The notes under the pieces were generated by a model that was not told the origin of the DNA, did no database searches, and saw nothing but the letters and a program-made list of their open reading frames with translations. The translations under genes and the position numbers were made by a program. From NCBI GenBank assembly GCA_964560775.1, contig CAZLNH010000197.1, positions 1 to 13,596 on the forward strand: a stretch of DNA of 13,596 nucleotides. Reading direction: 5' to 3'. The stretch's first letter is position 1; every line of letters begins with the position of its first letter. The stretch comes from Woeseia sp964560775 (lineage in GTDB: Bacteria; Pseudomonadota; Gammaproteobacteria; Steroidobacterales; Woeseiaceae). This document shows positions 7,228-13,464 of this stretch, piece after piece.

Positions 7228-7246
7228 GATAATGGTTCTCATTATC
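7228..7246 (-). promoter_or_regulatory. Fur box upstream of fbpABC
   Basis: GATAATGGTTCTCATTATC matches the 19-bp consensus GATAATGATAATCATTATC at 16 positions, with both outer seven-base arms perfect. On the minus strand it overlaps plausible -10 elements: GATAAT preceded by TGT at 7246-7241, and TATCAT at 7233-7228. Bound Fe-Fur would block RNA polymerase. No good -35 is visible. Confidence 0.93.
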
Positions 7247-7290
7247 ACATACGTTGCGTCGCCGTGCCACACCTGCGTTCGGGCAGGAGT

Positions 7291-7308
7291 GCCGGCAGCA
7301 TGGCCGGC
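7291..7308 (-). other. short GC hairpin after the cyclase gene
   Basis: GCCGGC at 7291-7296 and again at 7303-7308 can pair around a six-base loop, five bases beyond the diguanylate cyclase stop. No T-run follows, so at best it is a weak or Rho-assisted transcript end before the fbpA promoter. Confidence 0.25.
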
Positions 7309-7313
7309 CACTG

Positions 7314-8411
7314 TCATTCGGTGACAACCTGGTCGCGCCCCGCGGACTTGGCGCGGTACAGAGCAACGTCCGCCCGCGCCAGCAGCGATTCCCCTAGCGT
7401 CTTCAGGTCGGCGCCATTGCCGGGCGGCTCCGTGGCCGCTATACCGATCGATGTCGTCATCCTGACCTCGTTGCTGTCGTTTATCCGGATGGGTTCGTTT
7501 GATATGGCCGCGCGAATACGCTCGGCCAGCACCCGTGCCGCGTGCGTGTCGGTCGCCGGCAGCAGAACCACGAATTCCTCGCCACCGTAACGCGCGGCAA
7601 CGTCACTCTGCCGGACCTGCGCCTCGATACGAAGCGCGATTTCCCGCAAGACGTCGTCGCCGGCCGCATGCCCGTAGGTGTCATTGACTGCCTTGAAGTG
7701 ATCGATATCGAGCATCAGGCATACCAGCGTGGTGCCGTCACGACGCGCACGTGCAAGTTCTTCTTTCAACCGCAGTTGCAGGTAGCGGCGGTTGTGCCAG
7801 CCGGTCAGGAAATCGGTGAAGCCGCTGCGCAGGAGCCGCGCGCGGTTGACAACGTTTTCGAGCGAAAAGGACGCAATGACGCCCAGATGCGCGAAGAAAT
7901 CCGTCGCGTGCAGCGCCGTGAACCGGTCCGGATCCTTGCTGCCAAAATTCAGGCTTCCGATCAGTTTGCCCTTGTACGTCAGCGGGATCAGCGCAATGGA
8001 TGTCACTGCCGGATCATCGAGCAAGATCAGTGCATGATCTGACCGCACGTAGCTGCCGAGCCAGGGCTGCCGTAGCGCGACGTACTGCGGTGCGAGGCCA
8101 GCCAGTGCGTCCACGAAAACCAGGCCCGCGAATTCCACTTCCGTCGAGCCGCCGGCCATCAACAGGTGGCGTATGTCATGATCCGGGTCGGCAAGCACGA
8201 CACTGACCTGGTCCAGCCGGTAACTGTCTTTCAGGTAGACCAGCATGACCCGCAGCAGGCCCGCGATGGACTCGGCGTTGAGCAACGCGAGTTCCCGCTG
8301 TTGCGATTCACGCAGGATGCGCGTGTTGCGTCTCGCTTCGCTCTCGAGGCGATCCAGCTGCGAGCGCAGACTGCCTGCATCGACTGCGACATCTTTCCGG
8401 CTGTGCGTCAT
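7314..8411 (-). CDS. GGDEF diguanylate cyclase with N-terminal DUF484/GAF-like sensor
   Basis: A 365-residue cytoplasmic enzyme that should make cyclic di-GMP from two GTP. Residues about 10-45 form a charged coiled coil (DRLESEARRNTRILRESQQR). A GAF- or DUF484-like sensory domain follows to about 195 (VTSIALIPLTYKGKLIGSLN is typical of GAF strands). The GGDEF domain starts at DFLTGWHNRRYL, with the metal-binding segment LMLDIDHFKAVNDTYGHAAG. The active site is GGEEF at 276-280, a functional variant. The inhibitory I-site RxxD is intact at Arg267-Asp270, five residues before it, so product feedback is expected. No membrane segment or EAL domain is present. ATG 8411 has only a G-rich stretch upstream, but it overlaps the stop of a 7-codon ORF that has a perfect GGAGG. 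The signal sensed is unknown. Confidence 0.92.
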   Translation of the reverse strand: MTHSRKDVAVDAGSLRSQLDRLESEARRNTRILRESQQRELALLNAESIAGLLRVMLVYLKDSYRLDQVSVVLADPDHDIRHLLMAGGSTEVEFAGLVFVDALAGLAPQYVALRQPWLGSYVRSDHALILLDDPAVTSIALIPLTYKGKLIGSLNFGSKDPDRFTALHATDFFAHLGVIASFSLENVVNRARLLRSGFTDFLTGWHNRRYLQLRLKEELARARRDGTTLVCLMLDIDHFKAVNDTYGHAAGDDVLREIALRIEAQVRQSDVAARYGGEEFVVLLPATDTHAARVLAERIRAAISNEPIRINDSNEVRMTTSIGIAATEPPGNGADLKTLGESLLARADVALYRAKSAGRDQVVTE

Positions 8412-8431
8412 CCCCGCCCCACTGCATGCAT
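8408..8431 (-). CDS. possible 7-codon leader ORF coupled to the cyclase
   Basis: A perfect GGAGG (8443-8439) lies 7 nt before ATG 8431. The frame reads MHAVGRG and stops at TGA 8410-8408, overlapping the cyclase ATG as ATGA. This is the strongest ribosome binding site near the cyclase, so ribosomes may load here and restart at 8411. The peptide itself has no recognisable function. Confidence 0.4.
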   Translation of the reverse strand: MHAVGRG

Positions 8432-8545
8432 GCGAAAACCTCCGTCACCCGGGAATCTGCGCGGTAGCAGCAGACTTCAGGGCTTTTACCAAATAACGGC
8501 GGCCCCGTCGCTGACGCCGGCCCCGAAATGAGGGATCAGGGGTGG

Positions 8546-9631
8546 TCAGCCTCGTGTGGCGAGATACTCGCGTCCTTTGGTCATGATTTCGATGAAGCCC
8601 GCCTCGTCGCCTGATGCGACTAGTTCGCGAATCCGCGTGACAGATTCGCACAAGGCATCGAGAGGCCCGAGACCGAATTCATTCAGGTTCTGGATTTCGA
8701 AGTAGAGCCGCGGATTCTCGCGCGCGACCGCCGATGCCACCAGCAACTGTGAATCGAACGTCGTCGATGACAACTTCGCGAGCTTTGGTGCCGCTTCATC
8801 GCTTTCCGCGAGCGCCGTGAAAAATGCGATGTTCAGCGCATGCGACAAGCCAAGCACGTAGGCAATCAGCCTGTCATGGTCATCCAGGCTCATGTCGAGC
8901 TGCTCGACCATAGTTGCAGCAAACAGCTCCTTCGCTGTTGCCGTCGCCTCCGCGCAACCCGCATCGACAAAAATCAGGTGACGGCCGGACAGAAGCTCGG
9001 TGTCCGGGCCGAACATCGGGTGCAATGACGCCACCGCGCAGCCGGTATTGCGCAAGGCGCGGAGTCCTTTCCGGAGCGGTGTTTTCAGCGATCCGATGTC
9101 GAATACCAGGCCTTGTGGCCGCAATGCGGACAGTTCGGCCAGGACCACGCCGGATATCGCAAGCGGTGTCGCGACAACGATTATGTCGAAATCAACGCCG
9201 GCATCCTTCCAGTTGTTCCAGGTGGCGTCGCCGTCCATAACAGCCGCATCGGCAATGCTCGTTGCAAAGCCCTGCGAACGGAAAAAGTCGGCAAACCAGC
9301 CGCCCATTTTGCCGGCGCCACCGATGACCAGCACACTTCGGCCGTCGCCCTTGCCTTCAGCCGCCACGCGATCCCGCTCCTGGCTGGCGAGTGACGACTG
9401 AATGAGGTTTCGCAGCACGGATTCCGCAAGCTTCGGGTCGACGGACAGTGACAGTGCATGCTCGCGCGCGAGATTGAGCACCTCTTTCTCACGTTCAAAG
9501 TCGCGCGTTGCACGTCCCGTCACCTGTTTATCCCGGCCGATGCGCGCGACGATTTCCTGCCGCCGTGCGATCAGTTCGACGAGCTGCCGGTCGACTCCGG
9601 TCAATTCCTCGCGCAATTTATCGAGATCCAT
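8546..9631 (-). CDS. tyrA: TyrA, bifunctional chorismate mutase/prephenate dehydrogenase
   Basis: A 361-residue T-protein for tyrosine synthesis: it converts chorismate to prephenate and then, with NAD+, to 4-hydroxyphenylpyruvate. Residues 1-85 are an AroQ-type mutase helix bundle with Arg7, Arg24, Lys35 and Glu48 at the expected catalytic places. The dehydrogenase begins with the NAD-binding loop GGAGKMG (104-110), as in the E. coli enzyme. LHPMFGPD at 203-210 carries the conserved His204. Length is close to the E. coli T-protein (373). ATG 9631 is fixed as the first start because an in-frame TAA lies nine bases upstream (TAA-ATT-CAA-ATG); no ribosome binding site is visible. Two mini-ORFs lie just upstream, but neither contains Tyr or Phe codons that would suggest attenuation. 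No other aromatic-pathway gene is adjacent. The neighbour 134 bp downstream is the cyclase. Confidence 0.92.
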   Translation of the reverse strand: MDLDKLREELTGVDRQLVELIARRQEIVARIGRDKQVTGRATRDFEREKEVLNLAREHALSLSVDPKLAESVLRNLIQSSLASQERDRVAAEGKGDGRSVLVIGGAGKMGGWFADFFRSQGFATSIADAAVMDGDATWNNWKDAGVDFDIIVVATPLAISGVVLAELSALRPQGLVFDIGSLKTPLRKGLRALRNTGCAVASLHPMFGPDTELLSGRHLIFVDAGCAEATATAKELFAATMVEQLDMSLDDHDRLIAYVLGLSHALNIAFFTALAESDEAAPKLAKLSSTTFDSQLLVASAVARENPRLYFEIQNLNEFGLGPLDALCESVTRIRELVASGDEAGFIEIMTKGREYLATRG

Positions 9632-9672
9632 TTGAATTTACTGTTGCGGCCCGCTGCCATGCACGGGACGTT

Positions 9673-9726
9673 TTACCGCAGATCGCGCAATAACAGAAGG
9701 ACTGCCGGGCGGCGAGCCACGGTCAT
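9673..9726 (-). CDS. possible 17-codon mini-ORF, second of a tandem pair before tyrA
   Basis: ATG 9726 overlaps the stop of the preceding 9-codon ORF as ATGA and reads MTVARRPAVLLLLRDLR to a TAA at 9675-9673, 41 bp before tyrA. It has no ribosome binding site of its own and would depend on re-initiation. It has no Tyr, Phe or Trp codons. Chance is quite possible. Confidence 0.25.
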   Translation of the reverse strand: MTVARRPAVLLLLRDLR

Positions 9727-9752
9727 GGCAGTAACGGGATCGCGTTTCGCAT
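9723..9752 (-). CDS. possible 9-codon mini-ORF with a strong ribosome binding site
   Basis: GAGAGGAGG (9767-9759) lies 6 nt before ATG 9752, the best ribosome binding site in this gap. The frame reads MRNAIPLLP and stops at 9725-9723. With the overlapping next ORF it forms a two-step leader ahead of tyrA, whose own start lacks a visible site. The function is unknown. Confidence 0.35.
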   Translation of the reverse strand: MRNAIPLLP

Positions 9753-9800
9753 GATGAGCCTCCTCTCGGTCATTGCGGCGCCACATGAGCGCCATGCGCA

Positions 9801-9847
9801 TGAATATTTTCTCAATGCAACACACTGTTTTTACTGTCTTTATGAAT
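9801..9847. promoter_or_regulatory. AT-rich segment between tyrA and adhC, likely promoter region
   Basis: The 351 bp from 9632 to 9982 separate the divergent tyrA and adhC. Apart from two minus-strand mini-ORFs (9673-9752) I see no gene there. This segment is markedly AT-rich against its GC-rich surroundings and probably holds promoters for one or both directions. The best plus-strand guess, TTCTCA then 17 bp then TACTGT, is weak. From about 9887 to 9911 the sequence is instead extremely GC-rich and self-complementary (CCGGGCCCGG), within the adhC leader. No operator could be recognised. Confidence 0.3.
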
Positions 9848-9982
9848 GCCGGGGTGAACGGTGGCCGCAGACGCTGGGCAGGACACGCCGGGCGGCCGGG
9901 CCCGGGCCGGCACTACCGCAACATAAGCAATCATGCGAACATCGCGGGTCTTTCGACAACCCGGAAAATGGAGCGAATGCAT

Positions 9983-11092
9983 ATGAAGACGCGCGCCGCG
10001 GTCGCCTTCGAAGCAGGCAAGCCACTGCACATAGAAAACATCGATCTCGAGGGACCGAAAGAAGGCGAGGTTCTGTTACGGAATGTCGCAACCGGCGTTT
10101 GTCATACCGATGCGTTCACGCTCTCGGGTGAAGACCCGGAGGGCCTGTTCCCGACTGTGCTGGGCCATGAAGGCGGCGCGGTCGTAGAGGAAGTCGGTCC
10201 CGGCGTCAAGGACATCAAGGTCGGGGATCACGTCATTCCGCTGTACACACCGGAATGCGGCGAATGCAATTTCTGCACATCGGGCAAGACCAATCTTTGC
10301 CAGGCCATTCGCGTCACGCAGGGCAAGGGCCTGATGCCGGACGGTACATCCCGCTTTTCGCTGAATGGCAAGCCGATATATCACTACATGGGCACGTCGA
10401 CCTTTAGTGAATACACCGTGCTGCCGGCCATCGCCGTGGCCAAAGTCAGCAAGAAGGCTCCGCTTGAAAAGATCTGCCTGCTGGGCTGCGGCATCACGAC
10501 GGGCATCGGCGCCGTTCTGAACACGGCAAAGGTCGAGCCCGGTGCAACTGTTGCCGTGTTCGGCCTCGGCGGCGTCGGACTGAGCGCGATACAGGGCGCA
10601 ATGATGGCGCGCGCAAGCCGCATCATCGCCGTCGACATCAATCCGGACAAATTCGAGCTGGCAAAACAAATGGGCGCAACCGATACGGTCAACCCGAAAG
10701 ACCACAGCGCACCCATCCAGGAAGTGATCGTCGAGTTGACGAACGGCGGCGTCGATTATTCCTTTGAATGTGTTGGCAACGTGAAGCTGATGCGTGCCGC
10801 GCTCGAATGCTGCCACAAGGGCTGGGGCGAATCAGTCATCGTCGGCGTAGCGGGCGCGGGCCAGGAAATCTGCACGCGGCCATTCCAGCTCGTGACCGGT
10901 CGCGTTTGGCGCGGTACGGCGTTCGGCGGCACCAAGGGCAAATCGCAGTTGCCAGGGATGGTCGACCAGTACATGAACGGCGACATCAAGGTTGATGAAT
11001 TCATCACTCACACTATGCCGCTCGAAGATATTAATACCGCGTTTGACCTGATGCATGAAGGCGTGAGCATCCGGTCTGTCGTGCACTTCTGA
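9983..11092 (+). CDS. adhC: class III alcohol dehydrogenase / S-(hydroxymethyl)glutathione dehydrogenase
   Basis: A 369-residue cytoplasmic zinc enzyme (also called FrmA or GSNO reductase) that oxidises S-hydroxymethylglutathione, formed from formaldehyde and glutathione, with NAD+; the family also reduces S-nitrosoglutathione. Catalytic zinc ligands are Cys40 (GVCHTD), His62 with Glu63 (GHEGG) and Cys169 (LLGCGITTG). Structural zinc ligands are Cys92, 95, 98 and 106. The NAD loop is GLGGVG at 194-199. The segment IRVTQGKGLMPDGTSRF is diagnostic for class III. Length is normal. Three in-frame ATGs (9968, 9977, 9983) are close together; 9983 has GGAG (9970-9973) at 9 nt and gives the family N-terminus MKTRAAVA. 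Neither frmR nor an S-formylglutathione hydrolase gene is adjacent in the window; a GGT-family gene follows after 58 bp. Confidence 0.95.
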   Translation: MKTRAAVAFEAGKPLHIENIDLEGPKEGEVLLRNVATGVCHTDAFTLSGEDPEGLFPTVLGHEGGAVVEEVGPGVKDIKVGDHVIPLYTPECGECNFCTSGKTNLCQAIRVTQGKGLMPDGTSRFSLNGKPIYHYMGTSTFSEYTVLPAIAVAKVSKKAPLEKICLLGCGITTGIGAVLNTAKVEPGATVAVFGLGGVGLSAIQGAMMARASRIIAVDINPDKFELAKQMGATDTVNPKDHSAPIQEVIVELTNGGVDYSFECVGNVKLMRAALECCHKGWGESVIVGVAGAGQEICTRPFQLVTGRVWRGTAFGGTKGKSQLPGMVDQYMNGDIKVDEFITHTMPLEDINTAFDLMHEGVSIRSVVHF

Positions 11093-11150
11093 CGCGATCG
11101 CGGCAGGTAGTGACGTGCGCTGACAGCCGCAAACCGGTACACGGCTACTC

Positions 11151-12677
11151 ATGACCCGCGTTGCCGTAGCCACCACGTCAGCACTCGCCGCGGAAGCCGC
11201 TGCCGAGGTCGCCGAGCTGGGCGGCAATGCGGTGGATTGCGCTATCGCCGCGGCAATGCTGACAATGAATACCGAACCCGGTGTTTGCGCGCTTGCCGGC
11301 AGCGCCTACGTTACGGTGTGGCCGGCCGCGGGCGACCCGGTAACGATCGACGGTAATGCCGCCGTTCCCGGAATTGGTGGCGCTGCCGCCGGCTCGTTGT
11401 CCGATACGGATACAGTCGACATGGCATATGGCGGCGGCATTCGAACAACCGTCGGTGCGCCGTCCGTAGCCGTGCCCGGCACGCTGGCGGCACTTGCCTG
11501 CGCGTCAAAGCAGTACGGGCACGCCGACTGGCGGGCACTGGTCGAGCCTAGCGTCAGGGCGGCACGCGACGGATTTCCGTTGTCGGCGGCATGTCACTAT
11601 TACCTCGGCTACTCGGGACTGCCCGTGTTCGGTCGCAGCATCGACGGCTACCACTCATTGCACGATGAAAACGGCACGTTGCGCGCTGCCGGGTCGCATA
11701 TCAAAGTGCCGTGGCTCGCGGACAGCCTCGCCGCGATTGCCCGCGAAGGCGCGAGTATTTTCTACGAGGGCGACCTTGCCAGCGCCATAACAAACCACGT
11801 GCAGGAAGGTGGCGGTGCATTGACGCGCGACGACCTGCGTCGGTACAGGGCCATCGTGCGCGAGCCGCTATTCATTGAACTGGATGGCTGGCGGATTGCG
11901 ACCAACCCGCCACCAGCGGTCGGCGGCGCGACGCTGGCCGCAATGCTCGAGGCATTCAGCCGGCAGCCGGCGCGCCAGTGGGATGCCATTTCGCTCGGCC
12001 GTCTCGTCGAAGTTCAGCGGCTCGTGCTTGGGTTCCGCCGCGAGCATCTCGACCTGGCGGACGACGTCGGCGCTGAAGCGGCAAAATTGTTCGCCATCAT
12101 TCGCGAAGCGATCGCGGCCGGGCGCAGTGCATCCGCATCGACGGTGCATACATCAGCCGTAGACGAACACGGCAATGCATGCGCAATCACCGCCTCTTCC
12201 GGTTACGGCTCCGGTGAAATGCCTGCCCGCACCGGATTATGGCTGAACAACTGCCTCGGTGAGTTGGAACTCAACCGCCGCGGCCTGGAGGCTGGCCCGC
12301 CGGGCCGGCGGCTGCCATCGAACATGGCGCCCGGGGCCGCGCGCCGGACGGGCCGCGTACTTGCATTCGGATCCCCGGGCGCTGATCGCATCACAACGGC
12401 ACTGCTGCAGTTCCTCGTCAATTTCATCCAGCAGGGAATGAATCTTGGCGCCGCCGTAGCCCACCCGCGCGTGCACGTCGAATGCCGGGCTGAAGGGGAC
12501 CGTTTGGCGGTCGAACCCGGTGTCGGGCTGCCCGAAATGGACGCGCCGGTCACCGAATACCCGGCCATCAACATGTACTTTGGCGGTGTCGGGGCCGCCA
12601 TGCACTCACAAGATGGTGGCTTCCAGGTCGCCGCCGATCCGCGCCGTGAAGGCGCTGTGTTTGTAAGCGAAGGATGA
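11151..12677 (+). CDS. atypical gamma-glutamyltransferase-family Ntn hydrolase
   Basis: A 508-residue protein of the gamma-glutamyltransferase (GGT) family, whose members cleave themselves before a Thr that becomes the nucleophile. The N-terminal ALAAEAAAEVAELGGNAVDC and the catalytic region TVHTSAVDEHGNACAIT fit the family, placing the nucleophile at Thr331. No signal peptide is present, unlike periplasmic GGT, so it is probably cytoplasmic, and it is about 70 residues shorter. Residues that hold the gamma-glutamyl group in E. coli GGT appear changed: the Arg114 position is Asn69 (IDGNAAVP), Asp433 is Glu371 (LNNCLGEL), and Ser463 is Asn391 (PSNMAP). The true substrate may therefore not be glutathione. 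The gene follows adhC in the same direction by 58 bp. ATG 11151 has a poor ribosome binding site, but the family homology begins within a few residues. Confidence 0.85.
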   Translation: MTRVAVATTSALAAEAAAEVAELGGNAVDCAIAAAMLTMNTEPGVCALAGSAYVTVWPAAGDPVTIDGNAAVPGIGGAAAGSLSDTDTVDMAYGGGIRTTVGAPSVAVPGTLAALACASKQYGHADWRALVEPSVRAARDGFPLSAACHYYLGYSGLPVFGRSIDGYHSLHDENGTLRAAGSHIKVPWLADSLAAIAREGASIFYEGDLASAITNHVQEGGGALTRDDLRRYRAIVREPLFIELDGWRIATNPPPAVGGATLAAMLEAFSRQPARQWDAISLGRLVEVQRLVLGFRREHLDLADDVGAEAAKLFAIIREAIAAGRSASASTVHTSAVDEHGNACAITASSGYGSGEMPARTGLWLNNCLGELELNRRGLEAGPPGRRLPSNMAPGAARRTGRVLAFGSPGADRITTALLQFLVNFIQQGMNLGAAVAHPRVHVECRAEGDRLAVEPGVGLPEMDAPVTEYPAINMYFGGVGAAMHSQDGGFQVAADPRREGAVFVSEG

Positions 12678-12683
12678 ACAGCA

Positions 12684-12758
12684 ATGAGTGGTTTGCTACT
12701 CTGCGCGAGCCTGGCCCATGAGTCCTTGAGCGCCAAACCTGGATGGAGATACTGGTGA
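12684..12758 (+). CDS. possible 24-codon ORF overlapping the pdxH start
   Basis: ATG 12684 has AAGGA at 12670-12674, 9 nt upstream. The product starts MSGLLLCASLAHE, and its TGA (12756-12758) overlaps the GTG proposed as the pdxH start. It fills nearly the whole gap between the GGT-family gene and pdxH. I recognise no homology; it could be a coupling leader or chance. Confidence 0.25.
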   Translation: MSGLLLCASLAHESLSAKPGWRYW

Positions 12759-13453
12759 CAGACGTGCGCCTTTCCGATCGTTTGCCCGACGATTTGCCGA
12801 CGAACCCGATGCACCGGGCACACGACTGGATGAAAGAGGCCGCGGATATCGCGGGAATGCGCAATCCGAATTCCATGACGCTGACTACGGTGGGCGCCGG
12901 CGCCCGGCCATCGGCACGCATCGTGCTGTGCAAGTCCATCGTCGCCGACCCGGGATACCTCGTGTTCTTTACCAACTACGCATCGCGCAAAGGCGAGGAA
13001 CTGAAGACCAACAGCGCGGTTGCCGCTGTGTTTCACTGGGACAGCATCGGCCGGCAGATTCGCATCGAGGGTACGGCGGTCAAGTCGCCGGCCGCCGACA
13101 GCGACGCCTACTTTACGACGCGCCCATGGGGCAGCCAGCTCGGCGCATGGGGCAGCGACCAGAGCCGCGAGATCGCGTCGCGCGAAGCGTTGGTCGCACA
13201 AGTCCGGGAACGCGCCCGCGCGCTCGGCATACAGCTCGGCCATGACACCCAAACGCTCGCGAATGACACACCGCCGGTGATCGAACGACCGTCGCACTGG
13301 GGCGGCTATCGCATCTGGGCATCGGCGATCGAGCTTTGGGTCGAAGGTGCGGACCGCATCCATGACCGCGCCCGCTGGACGCGGCAGCTGTCGCCGATCG
13401 ATGCGCACACGTTCGAGGCCGGGCCGTGGCACGGCACGCGCCTGCAACCCTGA
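12755..13453 (+). CDS. pdxH: PdxH, pyridoxamine 5'-phosphate oxidase
   Basis: An FMN-dependent cytoplasmic oxidase that turns pyridoxine or pyridoxamine 5'-phosphate into pyridoxal 5'-phosphate, the last step of vitamin B6 synthesis and salvage. Family motifs in order: RPSARIVLCK, the FMN-binding FFTNYASRKGEEL, RQIRIEGTA, YFTTRPWGSQLGAWGSDQS, HWGGYRI, and the substrate-binding RIHDR; it ends in RLQP, the usual terminus. The N-terminal Arg-x-x-Tyr segment seen in the E. coli enzyme is not evident, and there is an insert of roughly 15 residues before HWGGYR. I prefer GTG 12755, which has GGAG (12745-12748) at 6 nt; ATG 12743 in the same frame adds four residues but has a poor site. It follows the GGT-family gene by 77 bp and is followed after 11 bp by the CPXCG-type gene. 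Confidence 0.93.
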   Translation: MTDVRLSDRLPDDLPTNPMHRAHDWMKEAADIAGMRNPNSMTLTTVGAGARPSARIVLCKSIVADPGYLVFFTNYASRKGEELKTNSAVAAVFHWDSIGRQIRIEGTAVKSPAADSDAYFTTRPWGSQLGAWGSDQSREIASREALVAQVRERARALGIQLGHDTQTLANDTPPVIERPSHWGGYRIWASAIELWVEGADRIHDRARWTRQLSPIDAHTFEAGPWHGTRLQP

Positions 13454-13464
13454 CGCACCGTGCC

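Noticed and set aside
8412..8545. Possible c-di-GMP riboswitch before the cyclase
   Set aside because: The GEMM-type core was not found; the mini-ORF with GGAGG explains the conserved-looking part better.
9773..9982. 70-codon N-terminal extension of adhC
   Set aside because: The family N-terminus and the ribosome binding site both point to ATG 9983; the extension crosses the AT-rich promoter-like segment.
12203..13447. Minus-strand ORF of 414 codons
   Set aside because: It lies antisense to the GGT-family gene and pdxH, both with clear catalytic motifs; its composition is that of a GC-rich shadow frame.
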